From Serripes groenlandicus (Eukaryota > Mollusca > Bivalvia > Cardiida > Cardiidae): 64,000 nt of DNA. The translations under genes and the position numbers were made by a program. This document shows positions 21,003 through 31,349 of the stretch, one piece after another. The first letter of the stretch is position 1. Each line of letters begins with the position of its first letter. Location of the stretch: NCBI GenBank assembly GCA_031761405.1, contig JASEVX010000003.1:14560973-14624972 (forward strand), in the 5' to 3' direction. The notes under the pieces were generated by a model. That model was not told the origin of the DNA. It was given only the letters and a program-made list of their open reading frames with translations, and made no database searches.

Positions 21003-21810
21003 TTAGTTTACCTCAGCACAAAGTGTTCATGGTGAGCATTTAGGATCGTTAGATGTCCATGGGAAGTCATCCCTAGTCTGTCATCCATCAACAAATTCTC
21101 CTAATGTCATCCCCTTCTAAATCACTGGGCCAGTTTCAACCAAACTTAAAAGGAATGTTCCTTATGAGATTAGCTTTCGAAATTGCTATAATATTTAATT
21201 GCATGCAAAACTATGGTAACCATGGCAATGGAGGGGAATCTTTAAATGACATTTCCTAAATAAATTGGCCAATCTTGACCATTTTTCACAGTAATGTTCC
21301 TGTGACAGTCGTTCAGAATTGCTAAGTATAAGATTCCAAGCTAAACTCTGGTTGCCAAGTATCTTTAAGTGAAAACTTTAACAATCTTTAAATGACATCT
21401 CCTCTTAAATAACACGGCCACTTTCAACTAAACTTCATAGATATAATCTTTAGGGATGATCTTTCAGATGTGAATTTCATGCAAAACTCTGGTTACCATG
21501 GGAATGGAAAAGCTTTTTTTTCTTCAAAGATCTTTTAAATGACAACTCCTATACCATGAGTTCAATCTTTACCAAACTTTGTGTGAATGTTCCTCAGGTG
21601 TTAGTCTATCTGAAAAAGAATTAAATTCCATGGAACACTGTTTGCCATAACAAAGGAAATGAAATACTTCTTCTCCAGGAGTTGTCTGATTTGAAAATAA
21701 TTTGTCACAAATCTTCATTGGATGAACTCCTACAAAGGTCTTGCAATTGCCTGTTATTTTACAGAGTTATGGCCCTTTTAATTATTAATTTGATGGTCAA
21801 TCTATTTTAA
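21003..21810 (+). mobile_element. Pearl-like element
   Basis: Begins TTTAGTTTACCTCAGCACAA, GTGTTCATGGTGAGC (subterminal hairpin) and contains diverged units with CAACCAAACTT..AGGAATGTTCC and TGGTTACCATGG. It is non-coding. Confidence 0.65.
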
Positions 21811-22980
21811 GCTCATCTGAGCATGAAGTGCTCAAGGTGAGCTACTGTGATTGCCTTTTGTCCATTGTCCGTCATGCGTCAACATCTTCTTCTCTGTAAC
21901 CAGTCAATCAGTTTGAATGCAACTTCACAGAAAGCATACTCTCAATGTCCTCACCATAATTATACCCCCAAAAAACAAAATTTTGGGTGGGGTATATAGG
22001 AGTCACTGTGTCCGGCTGTTTTTCGGTTGGAAGCCATATTTTGTCCGGCCTATTTCTTACAAACCACTGGGTGGAATTCAATAAAATTTTACATGAAGCT
22101 TTTATACCAAGAGGAGATATGCATACCCTAAATGTCTTACAATTGAATGTTATTTTTTAGAGTTATGGCCCTTTTACTTATTAAGTTGTTGGTCATATTT
22201 TGTCCGACCTATTTCTTACAAACCACTTGGTGGAATTCAATAAAATTTTACATGAAGCTTTTATACCAAGAGGAGATATGCATACCCTAAATGTCTTACA
22301 ATTGAATGTTATTTTTTAGAGTTATGGCCCTTTTACTTATTAAGTTGTTGGTCATATTTTGTCCGGCCTATTTCTTACAAACCACTGGGTGGAATTCAAT
22401 AGAATTTTACATGAAGCTTTTATACCAAGAGGAGATATGCCCTAAATGTCTTACAATTGAATGTTATTTCACTGAGTTATGGCCCTTTTTTCTTATTAAG
22501 TTGTTAGTCATATTTTATCCACAAACCACTGGGTCGGTCTAAAGCCATATTTTGACCGGCCTATTTCTTACAAACCACATGGTGGAATTTAATAAAAGTT
22601 TACATCAAGCTTCTATACCCAAGAGGAGATGTGCATATCATAAAGGTCTTACAATTGCATGCTATTGTACAGGGTTATGGCCCTTTTGTTGGTTGGTCGG
22701 AAGCCATATTTTGAATCAAAGTGCTGTTTTATCATCTTCAGTGATAGTTCTAGTTCCTTCAAATGTTGTTAAAAGAGAAAAACTTTAATACAAATTCTTC
22801 TTAAACCGGTTGGCCAATTTTCAAATAAGTTTGTAGGAATGTCTGTTGGGTGACCCTCGATCACATTCCTTCAAGCCATGTTGATATGTCTGCTGGGCTG
22901 TTTTGCTTTATATGGCTATAGTTTTGCGTTAAATGGCTAAAGTGAAAACTCTTCTTCTCCAAGTGTGATTGCTTTTAAGT
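21811..22980 (+). mobile_element. Pearl-like element with a second element nested inside
   Basis: Opens TTTAAGCTCATCTGAGCATG, AAGTGCTCAAGGTGAGC, a strong subterminal hairpin. After about 150 bp it is interrupted by the ATACCCCC-type element, then resumes with CCGGTTGGCCAATTTTCAAA and CTTCAAGCCATGTTGATATG, which match the distal parts of the 31.4 kb and 33.5 kb copies. Confidence 0.65.
21958..22735 (+). mobile_element. ATTATACCCCC-type element with 176-bp tandem units
   Basis: Starts AATTATACCCCCAAAAAACA, AAATTTTGGGTGGGGTATAT (inverse repeat) and holds about four tandem units with TTTCTTACAAACCACTGGGT, GGAATTCAATAAAATTTTAC and GAGTTATGGCCCTTTT. The two middle units are nearly identical. Same family as 26961-28504. 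Confidence 0.7.
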
Positions 22981-23127
22981 CATTAACTTAAAAAAAAAAA
23001 AAACCAAAAAACAACACATTTTGATTTTTTTTTAATTTAAAAGACTGCAATTTAGATTTTAAACATTGTTGAAAACAATGTGGGGAGAAGAGATCTGAAT
23101 TTGTTTAACAATATATCGTCCTGCCTT

Positions 23128-23338
23128 CCCTAACTCTTTCCCATATACAATAAATCTGCAGGAGACGAATTTCAAAACATGTATGGAAAATGTCTCTCAA
23201 TTAAAGAACAATTATTGAAAAAATTGAAAACATTGTGTCAAATGGAGAAAACTCATTATGAGCAATATCTCCTACATCCCACAGTGTTTTCAAAAGTCGT
23301 ATCCTGCAAAGGCGTCAGAAATGAACTACATGTTTAAA
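23128..23338. mobile_element. Decayed CCCTTTCCC-family MITE
   Basis: Shows CTCTTTCCCATATACAATAA, ATCTGCAGGAGACGA and a worn centre (GAGAAAACTCATTATGAGCA), with the right terminus mutated to TGTTTAAA. Confidence 0.7.
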
Positions 23339-23517
23339 CTGGTATTATTTGAGCCAACTCACTCTTATTAAACATAGGTTTGGAAAAAAATGGTTATTAT
23401 TGCATACACCATGTACTTGATAAAAAAAAAGAAATGTCATTTTGTCCCCTTTTTGATGATGCATGGTGGCCATGTTTATCAAACAATCAATATATTTTGA
23501 ACAATTTACAGTAAGTA

Positions 23518-23690
23518 GAGGGTCTCTTTTCCCAACAACAATTATGCAACCAAACCCTATGTTGTGGGTACTCAAAAGAATTGTCTCATTGAAACGATTA
23601 TTTTTGAGTAACCACAACATAGGGTTATAGGGTCAAAGAAGGATTTTAGCACATGCGAAACGCCCCTTATCTGGAGCTCTGGACCAGACT
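23518..23690. mobile_element. AACCCTATGTTGTGGG hairpin element, longer copy
   Basis: Arms AACCCTATGTTGTGGGTACT and AGTAACCACAACATAGGGTT form a hairpin. Its flanks (CTTTTCCCAACAACAAT at the left; AAGGATTTTAGCACATGCGA, CCCCTTATCTGGAGCTCT at the right) are also shared with the copy near 30.6 kb, so the mobile unit is larger than the hairpin. A related piece (24-kb side, AGAACATGAGAAATGCCTCT) reaches to within about 40 bp of the exon 6 acceptor. Confidence 0.7.
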
Positions 23691-23912
23691 TAGCCCTTTC
23701 CCTCATATAGACGCTTTCTGACGCCTCTGCAGCAGACGGCTTTTTGAAAACATAGTGACAAAAGAAGAAATTGCACAAAACGTGCAATTTCTCCTTTTGC
23801 CACAATGTTTTCCACTTTTAGTTATCCATTCAATTATGGAGATTTTCTATATTTTGACAAATTACATTCAAAGTCGTCTGCTGCAGAATTGTCGTATGAG
23901 GGAAAGGGTTAA
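23690..23912. mobile_element. TTAA MITE, CCCTTTCCC family, full length
   Basis: The left flank is TTAG rather than TTAA, the right is GGGAAAGGGTTAA. Orientation is opposite to the 20750 copy (CATATAGACGC end first). It sits between two pieces of the AACCCTATG element. Confidence 0.9.
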
Positions 23913-24033
23913 AAGAATTGTTTCACTTAGACGATGCTCCAAAATACAGGGTTTGGAGTTCAAAAATAATTTAAGAACATGAGAAATGCCTCTTATCTTG
24001 AGCTCTGTGTGACTCTTTCGTTGTACTTGACAG

Positions 24034-24179
24034 GTGAAAATTTCTGGCTGGATTTAGGTTTGGTCAAACAACTGGTGGACGGATGCAGAAAACTTTTTCC
24101 TAAAACTGGATATGCGTTTGCTTCAATACCAACCTATGCAGGTGGACACATTGGTTTTGTTATGGCCAGTACAAACCCA
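24034..24179 (+). CDS. SRM: Spermidine synthase, coding exon 6 (end of residue 195 to 243)
   Basis: After the split glycine (G/GT) it reads ENFWLDLGLVKQLVDGCRKL, FPKTGYAFASIPTYAGGHIG, FVMASTNP, matching human ECQWLHLDLIKEM...[23 protein letters not shown]. The QGE.. W and the IPTY loop (Y229, human Y241, putrescine pocket) are conserved; the usual PSG after IPTY is AGG here. Acceptor TTGTACTTGACAG, donor CCA/GTATGT, phase 0. The acceptor lies at the edge of a repeat fragment. Confidence 0.95.
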
Positions 24180-24233
24180 GTATGTAGTTTCTTGTTGGTT
24201 TTCCCATCTTCATTGACTAACCCTCAATTGTTT

Positions 24234-24446
24234 TTAACCCTTTCCCACATACGGTCGCTTCCTGACGACTTTTGAAAATATTCTGGCAAATGGAGAAATT
24301 ACTCATAATGAGCAATTTCTCCATTTGCCAGAAATTTCAACTCAATTTTATAATTATACTTTCATTAAAAAAAAAAAATCCATATATTTGCAGGTATGTT
24401 TTCAAAGCTGTTTGCTGCAGTTTCGTTGTATCTGGGAAAGGATTAA
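24234..24446. mobile_element. TTAA MITE, CCCTTTCCC family, diverged
   Basis: TTAACCCTTTCCCACATACG at the left, CTGGGAAAGGATTAA at the right; strong centre GAGAAATTACTCATAATGAG. It contains a poly-A run. It starts 54 bp after the exon 6 donor. Confidence 0.85.
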
Positions 24447-24765
24447 GCTCACCTGAGCACAAAGCGCTCAAGGTGAGCTGTTGTGTCATGATCACCCTGT
24501 ATCAGGCATGCATTGGCATGCATTGCGCAATGTGCATCATGCATTATCATCAACATCTTCCCTTAAACCATTGGGCCAATTTCAATCAAACTTCACAGGA
24601 ATGTGCCTTCAGTGGTCCTCTTACAAAAGTGTTCAAAGAATTTAATTATATTTATGAATGTAGTTGCTGCAGCATCAGGAAAGGGGCATGAGGGCACATG
24701 TCAGAATACGGTCAATATTGTTGTGGAATGTCCTGACCTGATTAGGTCAATATCATTGAATAAAA
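24446..24765 (+). mobile_element. Pearl-like element, 5' part
   Basis: AGCTCACCTGAGCACAAAGC, GCTCAAGGTGAGC is the family's subterminal hairpin, followed by GGGCCAATTTCAATCAAACT. The distal end is missing or too diverged to see. Confidence 0.65.
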
Positions 24766-24768
24766 ATG

Positions 24769-24999
24769 TTAACCCTTTCCCTCATATAGACGCTTTCTGA
24801 CGCCTCTGCAGCAGACGACTTTTTTTGAAAACATAGTGACAAAAGAAGAAATTGCTCAAAACGAGCAATTTCTCTTTTGCCACAACGTTTTCCACTTTTA
24901 GTCATAGGTTATCCATTCAATTATAGAGATTTTCTATTTTTTGACCTAATTTGTTCAAAGTTGTCTGCTGCAGATTTGTTATATGAGGTAAAAAGTTAA
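24769..24999. mobile_element. TTAA MITE, CCCTTTCCC family, full length
   Basis: TTAA at both sides, left CATATAGACGC end, right end mutated to GAGGTAAAAAGTTAA. The centre GCTCAAAACGAGC is present. Confidence 0.9.
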
Positions 25000-25196
25000 G
25001 TTGAGTACCTTTGATTATGGTTGTTGGAAGCACAGAGTAAAAACTGAGTTATGTCTCTTTTCATGCACAAGTCCAACAAGCAATATTTACCTTTGAGCTT
25101 AACTGAACTAAGACTATAGTAGAGTCTATGTGGTAGCCCTAGTAAATGTGATACATATTTTCAAACATTAACTAATTGAAATTATTCTTCATTTAG

Positions 25197-25319
25197 GACA
25201 TTGTGTTTGATAAGCCTGTAAGAACGCTAACAGAGGGTGAAGTTGAAGAAATGGAGCTCAAATTTTATAACACACCGATCCACACGTCGTCTTTTGTTTT
25301 ACCTCAGTTTGCCAAAAAA
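25197..25319 (+). CDS. SRM: Spermidine synthase, coding exon 7 (residues 244-284)
   Basis: Reads DIVFDKPVRTLTEGEVEEME, LKFYNTPIHTSSFVLPQFAK, K, matching human [41 protein letters not shown]. The L(K)(F/Y)YN...H..(A/S)FVLP.FA.K signature is the family's C-terminal hallmark. Acceptor TTCATTTAG, donor AAA/GTAAGT, phase 0 at both ends, exactly 41 codons. Confidence 0.96.
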
Positions 25320-25339
25320 GTAAGTATAATGTTCACTTG

Positions 25340-25445
25340 TTGGATAAGTTTCTTCCCCTTGCAGACGCATTTGGCCGAAATTTGAAAACAAAAAGGCAAA
25401 AGGAAAATTGATCATAGCTTACAAATCCATTCAATAATTATACTC
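25340..25445. mobile_element. Eroded CCCTTTCCC-family MITE fragment
   Basis: Only TTCCCCTTGCAGACGCATTT, GAAAACAAAAAGGCAAAAGG and the ATTCAATAATTATACTC segment are recognisable, 20 bp after the exon 7 donor. Confidence 0.45.
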
Positions 25446-25454
25446 TTATATATA

Positions 25455-25775
25455 AACGTTTTTAGCTTCACTGGCTGTTAGCCAATCATGCTTTTGTTAT
25501 GGCTAATTTTTTGCTGTGTGTGCGTGCATCTGTGCGTTAACATTTTGCTTCAAACGACTTCTTTACTGTAACCACTAGGCCAGTTGGGATGAAAATACTC
25601 AAGTAGCATTCTCTTAATGTCCTTTTAAATTCTTTAAAATATTTTGGATCCATCCAAAATTCTGGTTTCCATGGCAACCAAAAGAAAAAACTATAAAATT
25701 CTTCTCCTCCCGACCTGTTTGAGCCTTAAATTGGCTTTACTGAAAACTTTAAAAATGTTCTTGTTCGAAACTGTT
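25455..25775 (+). mobile_element. Pearl-like element, diverged
   Basis: TTTTTAGCTTCACTGGCTGT, AGCCAATCATGCTTTTG and later CTCTTAATGTCCTTTTAAAT with TTTCCATGGCAACC match the start and first unit of this element class. Confidence 0.5.
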
Positions 25776-25789
25776 GTCTGGCTGCTTGA

Positions 25790-25842
25790 TATGACTGAAA
25801 TATTTTTGAAAACAGCATTTAACCCCAATCAATTAACAACAC
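25790..25842 (+). mobile_element. SINE 3' tail remnant
   Basis: ATATGACTGAAATATTTTTG, AAAACAGCATTTAACCCCAA, TCAATTAAC is the worn 3' end of the SINE family seen at 29426-29691. Confidence 0.6.
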
Positions 25843-26149
25843 AATTAGTAAAGCTGTGTTAAAGACAGAGTAAAGTGTAAAATTATCACTATAAATCACA
25901 ATAAGTAAAACTGTGTTAAAGACAGAGTAGACAGTGAAATAAGCACTATAGATCACAATAAGTAAAGCTGTGTTAAAGACAGAGTACATAGTGAAATTAT
26001 CACTATAAATCACAATTTGTAAAGCTGTGTTAAAGACAGAGTAAAGTGTGAAATTATCACTTTATAAATCACAATAAGTAAAGCTGTGTTATTGACAGAG
26101 TAGACAATGAAATTATCACTATAAATCGCAATAAGTAAAGCTGTGTTAA
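25843..26149. repeat. 58-bp satellite, left part
   Basis: About five units with AGTAAAGCTGTGTTAAAGAC, AGAGTAGACAGTGAAATTAT, CACTATAAATCACAATA. The array stops mid-unit at GCTGTGTTAA and continues at TTAAAGACAGAG after 30008, which brackets the large insertion. Confidence 0.92.
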
Positions 26150-26960
26150 CCCTTTCCCAGTTAGAGAATTGGCTATTTTACTACCTTATCTCCATATAAG
26201 GCTATGCTATCTGATAACAGTATTCCCATAGACATTATTGGAAAAGTGTAGTGATTTGATACCTCTCTATTTTATACCACTATTACTATATCAAACATCG
26301 TTTAAACCTTTTTTGTATAATAATAAAGTCTGTAGCCAATTAAATTGTCTTTCTAATGGTATAAAAAACGTATATCATTGGAAGAGTAGTATGTACGACA
26401 TGGAAGGAAGAAAGGGAGATAGACGTTTTTTGTGTGTTTTTTACTGTAATAAATTACATGAACATTTGTGTTTGTAATTATTTTTATAAATAAAAACACA
26501 ATACTAAATATATTATTTAAATGCCTTTAAATCTCAATAAGGAAAGACATAAATGAACGAATTTGGATGATTGGATCGTTGTTGAATGATAACAATTAAT
26601 CAGAAAAGACTCATCATCAGAATCAAAAATGTCCGATAAAACAAAATCAGCCATCATTAAATACAGACATAATATTTCAGTTACTAATTATAAAGTGTAA
26701 GCTAATTGATCTGATCAATTGATTGTTTTAAAACTGACATCGTCTTTTGTCTGTCTGTAATATTTTATGCATTGCATGATGGTCATTTCATTATTTTATT
26801 ACCCCTAATTTAATGGACATGCCAGCAGATGCTACTAATCAGCGTATCAAAGCCTGATCGGTGGTTGATGGTTTATATTTGATTGAGTTTTATGACCTTT
26901 AAATTCCAATAAACAACAGTACAGACGATTGACGCCTTTTGACACATATTGTTTCCTTCT

Positions 26961-28504
26961 TTATTATACCCCCCGGCAAACAAAGTTTGGGGGGGTATAT
27001 AGGAATCACCCTGTCTGTCCGTCTGTCTGTCTGTCTGTCTGTCCGTATGTCCACATTTCTTGTAAGCACTACTCCTCCTAAACGGCTCAATGGATTTGGT
27101 TCAAACTTTACATGAAGGTTACACATCATATGTAGATATGCATGAAGGAAGATCACACGCCTCGGACTCTTCCAAGGGGAGATAATTTAACTTAGAGGTT
27201 ATCTGCGAGGGACTCCTGTGCACATACCTCCACATTTCTTGTAAGCACTACTCCTCCTAAACGGCTCAATGGATTTGGTTCAAACTTTACATGAAGGTTA
27301 CACATCATATGTAGATATGCATGAAGGAAGATCATATGCCTCGGATTCTTCCAAGGGCAGATAATTCAACTTAGAGGTTACCTGCGAGGGACTCCTGTGC
27401 ACATACCTCCACATTTCTTGTAAGCACTACTCCTCCTAAACGGCTCAATGGATTTGGGTCAAACTTTACATGAAGGTTACACATCATATGTAGATATGCA
27501 TAAAGGAAGATCATATGCCTCGGATTCTTCCAAGGGCAGATAATTCAACTTAGAGGTTACCTGCGAGGGACTCCTGTGCACATACCTCCACATTTCTTGT
27601 AAGCACTACTCCTCCTAAACGTCTCAATGGATTTGGTTCAAACTTTACATGAAGGTTACACATCATATGTAGATATGCATGAAGGAAGATCATACGCCTC
27701 GGATTCTTCCAAGGGCAGATAATTTAACTTAGAGGTTACCTGCGAGGGACTCCTGTGCACATACCTCCACATTTCTTGTAAGCACTACTCCTCCTAAACG
27801 GCTCAATGGATTTGGTTCAAACTTTACATGAAGGTTACACATCATATGTAGATATGCATGAAGGAAGATCATACGCCTCGGATTCTTCCAAGGGCAGATA
27901 ATTCAACTTAGAGGTTACCTGCGAGGGACTCCTGTGCACATACCTCCACATCTCTTGTAAGCACTACTCCTCCTAAATGGCTCAATGGATTTGGGTCAAA
28001 CTTTACATGAAGGTTACACATCATATGTAGATATGCATGAAGGAAGATCATATGTATCGGATTCTTCCAAGGGCAGATAATTCAACTTAGAGGTTACCTG
28101 CGAGGGACTCCTGTGCACATACCTCCACATTTCTTGTAAGCACTACTCCTCCTAAACGGCTCAATGGATTTGGTTCAAACTTTACATGAAGGTTACACAT
28201 CATATGTAGATATGCATGAAGGAAGATCATACGCCTCGGATTCTTCCAAGGGCAGATAATTCAACTTAGAGGTTGCCTGCGAGGGACTCCTGTGCACATA
28301 CCTCTACATTTCTTGTAAGCACTACTGAGTCAAACTGTATATGAAGGCTACACATTATATGTAGATATGCATGAAGGAAGATTTTTCTCCTCAGATTCTT
28401 CCAAGGGAAGATAAGCAAAGTAGAAACTTTACCAATGTATCCGATGCTTTGGGAGGGGAGCGGGGGGTATTCTTTAGTGAGCTTTGCTCACAGTATTTCT
28501 AGTT
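26961..28504 (+). mobile_element. ATTATACCCCCC-type element with 179-bp tandem units
   Basis: Opens ATTATACCCCCCGGCAAACA, AAGTTTGGGGGGGTATATAG (inverse repeat), then a CTGT microsatellite, then about seven units of 179 bp with CCACATTTCTTGTAAGCACT, ACTCCTCCTAAACGGCTCAA and CACATCATATGTAGATATGC. The units are 95 percent or more alike by eye, so amplification was recent. It ends GAGCGGGGGGTATTCTTTAG, TGAGCTTTGCTCACAGTATT, TCTAGTTT, another hairpin. Confidence 0.85.
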
Positions 28505-29190
28505 TCCATATGATGTCATGCAGATTGTACTGTTGTTATAAATAAATAATACACATGGGAAGGCCGCCGTGACATGATTGAAAATTGTGTCAAAATCTAA
28601 TCAACCATAAGAGTTTTGTACACAGTTTTGCCTAGATAGTTTCAAAGTTGTCTGGTGCAGATTTGCCATATGTGGGAAAGGGTTAATTGTCCAAACCGTC
28701 CGTTATGTTTTATTTGCACCCCATTCCGTTTTATTTCAATTATAAGTATCAGTATACCCACCAATTAATTTGGATTATCCATACATTATCCACACATAAC
28801 AAATTCGGAAAATCTATTTCACTTGCTGCACACAGCATTTGTCCCAAATGTGTTGTGTAAAGGATTTGTGTCACACCATACGAAAGGGGGGGGGGTTTGT
28901 GCTGACGCAGTTCACTTGAGTAAAATGCTCACGCGGTATGACGTAAGCATTTCCCATAGGCTCTCCCAAAATTCGGTGTTAAAATCTGTGACCTTTTGTG
29001 TTTGTGAAATTGGATGATTTCATTTGGATTATAAAGGATTTTTATGCAGGTTTGTGAGAAATCATTTGGATTACAAGGGATTTTTATGCAGGTTTGTGAG
29101 AAATTATTTTAAAATTCATTCTCTAACAAACAAATAAATATTTTGAAAGTTTGGTCGAATATAAAAAAATGAATTTACCCTTTTATTGAA
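28505..29190. other. Interior of the 3.86-kb element, mostly unclassified
   Basis: Contains a right-end fragment of a CCCTTTCCC MITE at about 28626-28686 (GTTGTCTGGTGCAGATTTGC, GTGGGAAAGGGTTAA), a G9 run near 28887, and short repeats TTTGTGAGAAAT / GGATTTTTATGCAGG near 29030-29100. No gene is recognised. Confidence 0.45.
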
Positions 29191-29194
29191 CACG

Positions 29195-29345
29195 TCGACC
29201 ATTTTCTTGTTGAAGACGCGTTTGTAGCAGACGACTTTTGAAAAACATCGTGACTAAAGGAGACATTGCTCAAAAGTAGCAGTTTCTCCTTTTACCATAA
29301 TGTTTTCAACATTACCATTATGTTTTCAACTGTTTGCAATGATTA
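29195..29345. mobile_element. CCCTTTCCC-family MITE fragment
   Basis: GTAGCAGACGACTTTTGAAA, ATCGTGACTAAAGGAGA, CATTGCTCAAAAGTAGCAGT with the matching TTTCTCCTTTTACCATAATG; both outer ends are lost. Confidence 0.6.
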
Positions 29346-29425
29346 TACTTTATAGAATTTCCTAATTTCTAATGTTTTAAAAAACTTTTTTACACATGCC
29401 AAGGTCGTGTTTTTGTTTACCTTCC

Positions 29426-29691
29426 CGGCCGGGTAGCTCAATTGGTAGCGTATCTGACTCGTGATCTGGAGGTCACGGGTTCGATACCCGGTTGCGGCGA
29501 CATTCTTTCGGGCGATGTTTTCCATTGCCTCTCACCTCTGATCTATGTGAGAAAGTAGTCAGTGGCTTCGAAAGAATGTTGTGTAAGTACTGGTGTGGGA
29601 AAGCCAGGAAAACATGGGTAGGTGCACTGACCGCCGTGATATGACCAAAGCTGTTGAAAGCGGCGTTAAACTCCAAACAAACAAACAAACA
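29426..29691 (+). mobile_element. Full-length tRNA-derived SINE with 13-bp target duplication
   Basis: The head is tRNA-like: A box TAGCTCAATTGGTAGCG, B box GGTTCGATACCC. The body has GGTGTGGGAAAGCCAGGAAA, and the 3' region GCCGTGATATGACCAAAGCT, GTTGAAAGCGGCGTTAAAC, ending in (CAAA)n. The same 13 bases, TTGTTTACCTTCC, flank it at 29413 and 29692. The RNA polymerase III boxes and the target duplication make this a recent insertion. Membership of the MetaSINE/BivaMD group is likely but not proven by eye. Confidence 0.92.
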
Positions 29692-30007
29692 TTGTTTACC
29701 TTCCATGGACACGCGATGTAAGAATTGCGCATAGAGAAATACACAGTCACGGTTTTATATTATCATTTACTGACAAACTTTATATAGTAACAATATGTTG
29801 TGATCCTTGGAACTGCATTTTGAATAATTGAAGTTTAGGTTTATTAACTTTCGGGAATAATTTTCTTACGGAAAAGTCGAGAATTAAGATGTTGAAAATC
29901 AGACGCGGGGGAATGCGTATCTATGAGGGAACCGTGAGACGCGGGGGAATGCGTATCTATTGGGGAATCGATAGACACGGGGGAATGCGTATGTAAGTGG
30001 GAAAGGG

Positions 30008-30130
30008 TTAAAGACAGAGCAGACAGTGACATTATCACTATAAATCACAATTTGTAAAGCTGTGTTAAAGACAGAGTAGACTGACTGTGAAATTATCACT
30101 TTATAAATCACAATGTTTGAGACGGTGAAA
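30008..30130. repeat. 58-bp satellite, right part
   Basis: About two units resume at TTAAAGACAGAGCAGACAGT and fade out after GACGGTGAAATTATCGC. This is the same repeat as 25843-26149. Confidence 0.9.
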
Positions 30131-30549
30131 TTATCGCTTTATATATGATCATGTTTGATGCAATGAGTTTATCAAGATATCCGTCATTTCTCACTAATCC
30201 ATTGACAACCCTGTAACAGTGTAGACTGGTACCCGGCATACTATAGTTAATTAGTATGTCTATCATGAACCAGCAATAGCAACTAGATCTGTCATTTCCC
30301 CTTATATATTGCTTTTGCATATACATGTTTGATGAATTAGTAAATAAAAACTTGATTTTTGTAAATTCTACAACAGATCATTATAACTTGATGTTTAAAA
30401 TCAATACATGAATAATGATAGAGACTACTTCCGGAGTTTGAAAAGATAAACCTGTAAGTCTGGTGTATGCCTGACCCTATAATGAAATGGTAGGGGCGGG
30501 TAACTCCAGACAAGTAATACGGTTTCAGAGGTCCTGATAAGGAGGCGTA

Positions 30550-30720
30550 TAAAGCTCTTTCCCAACAATATCTCTCTTATCATCCATTCAAACCCTACGA
30601 TGTGGGTACCCAAAAGAATCGTCTCAATGAGACTATTCTTTTGAGTACACACAACATAGGGTTATAAGGTTAAGTAAGGATTTTAGAACATGCAAAATGC
30701 CCCTTATCTAGAGCTCTGTG
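30550..30720. mobile_element. AACCCTATGTTGTGGG hairpin element
   Basis: Arms AACCCTACGATGTGGGTACC and GTACACACAACATAGGGTT, with the same outer flanks as the 23.5 kb copy, including AAAATGCCCCTTATCTAGAG, CTCTG. The shared outer sequence supports a mobile unit of about 165 bp. Confidence 0.7.
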
Positions 30721-30756
30721 GTTTATATAATAACTGCCAAGCTCAGCTGTTATATC

Positions 30757-31013
30757 GAGGGCTTGGCGTGAAACGGTTGTATCTAAAATTGGTATTTTTT
30801 TACCAAGGTTAATCACCTCGCCATAAAGTCTTTATAAGCGTTAAATCACTTTTCTTGGTAAACAATGTAAATTTAGGTGCCATTGCTCGTTCTGAGCAAT
30901 GGCACCTAAATTTGCATTGTTTACAAAAGGGTCAAAATTGCCCCTAAACCAGGGTTTTCAAAATAGGTTTTAAGTTACCACCGTTTCACACCAAGCCCTC
31001 GATATGTTCATCT
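30757..31013. mobile_element. MITE with GAGGGCTTGGCGTGAAAC termini
   Basis: Termini CGAGGGCTTGGCGTGAAACG and CGTTTCACACCAAGCCCTCG are inverse. The inside is palindromic too: GGTAAACAATGTAAATTTAG, GTGCCATTGCTCGTTCTGAG, CAATGGCACC, then GCATTGTTTAC. Same family as 36517-36771. Confidence 0.92.
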
Positions 31014-31065
31014 CGTTTGGGATTTGGCAACCAGCTAAGATCAGTAGGTTTGAATACCCTTTCTG

Positions 31066-31206
31066 ATGCTCTATAGCAGACGTTACGTAATTTCTCCTTG
31101 TGCCACTATGTTTTCAACCCTCTCATACACGGAGATTTTCACGGTTTTGACCATATGTTTTCAAGGTCGTCTGCTGTTGATTTGTTGTATGTGGGAAAGG
31201 GTTAAC
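31066..31206. mobile_element. Right half of a CCCTTTCCC-family MITE
   Basis: GCAGACGTTACGTAATTTCT, CTTGTGCCACTATGTTTTCA and GTCGTCTGCTGTTGATTTGT, GTGGGAAAGGGTTAA. The left half is missing. Confidence 0.7.
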
Positions 31207-31349
31207 GGTAATGGTCACCTTGTAATGGTCTATGTAATTTGTTGACAGACTTGAGTCAACTATTTTTCAAGTTTGAAAGGTGAGGGTATTTATCCAATGG
31301 GACAGTTCTAGTTTTGGTCCTTTTCTTTGTGCTCAGGAATAATGAACTG

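Larger units (their letters stand above)
26146..30011. mobile_element. 3.86-kb TTAA-flanked, piggyBac-like element (non-coding, nested)
   Basis: Inserted inside one unit of the 58-bp satellite with an exact TTAA duplication. Termini are inverse over about 14 bp: CCCTTTCCCAGTTA at the left, CCCTTTCCCACTTA read inwards from the right. Just inside the right end are three subterminal repeats with ACGCGGGGGAATGCGTAT. TTAA target use and a CCC start are features of the piggyBac superfamily. No transposase could be recognised: the open frames inside (up to about 80 codons) show no DDE or CXHC motifs. It carries later insertions: an ATTATACCCCC element and a SINE. It could be a source or relative of the small MITEs sharing the CCCTTTCCC terminus. 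Confidence 0.75.

Noticed and set aside
26146..28686. TTAA element ending at 28686 instead of 30011
   Set aside because: A MITE right end is present at 28686, but the satellite resumes only after 30008, which fixes the outer boundary there.
29426..29500. A functional tRNA gene
   Set aside because: A and B boxes are present, but the acceptor stem does not close and the sequence continues into a SINE body with target-site duplications.
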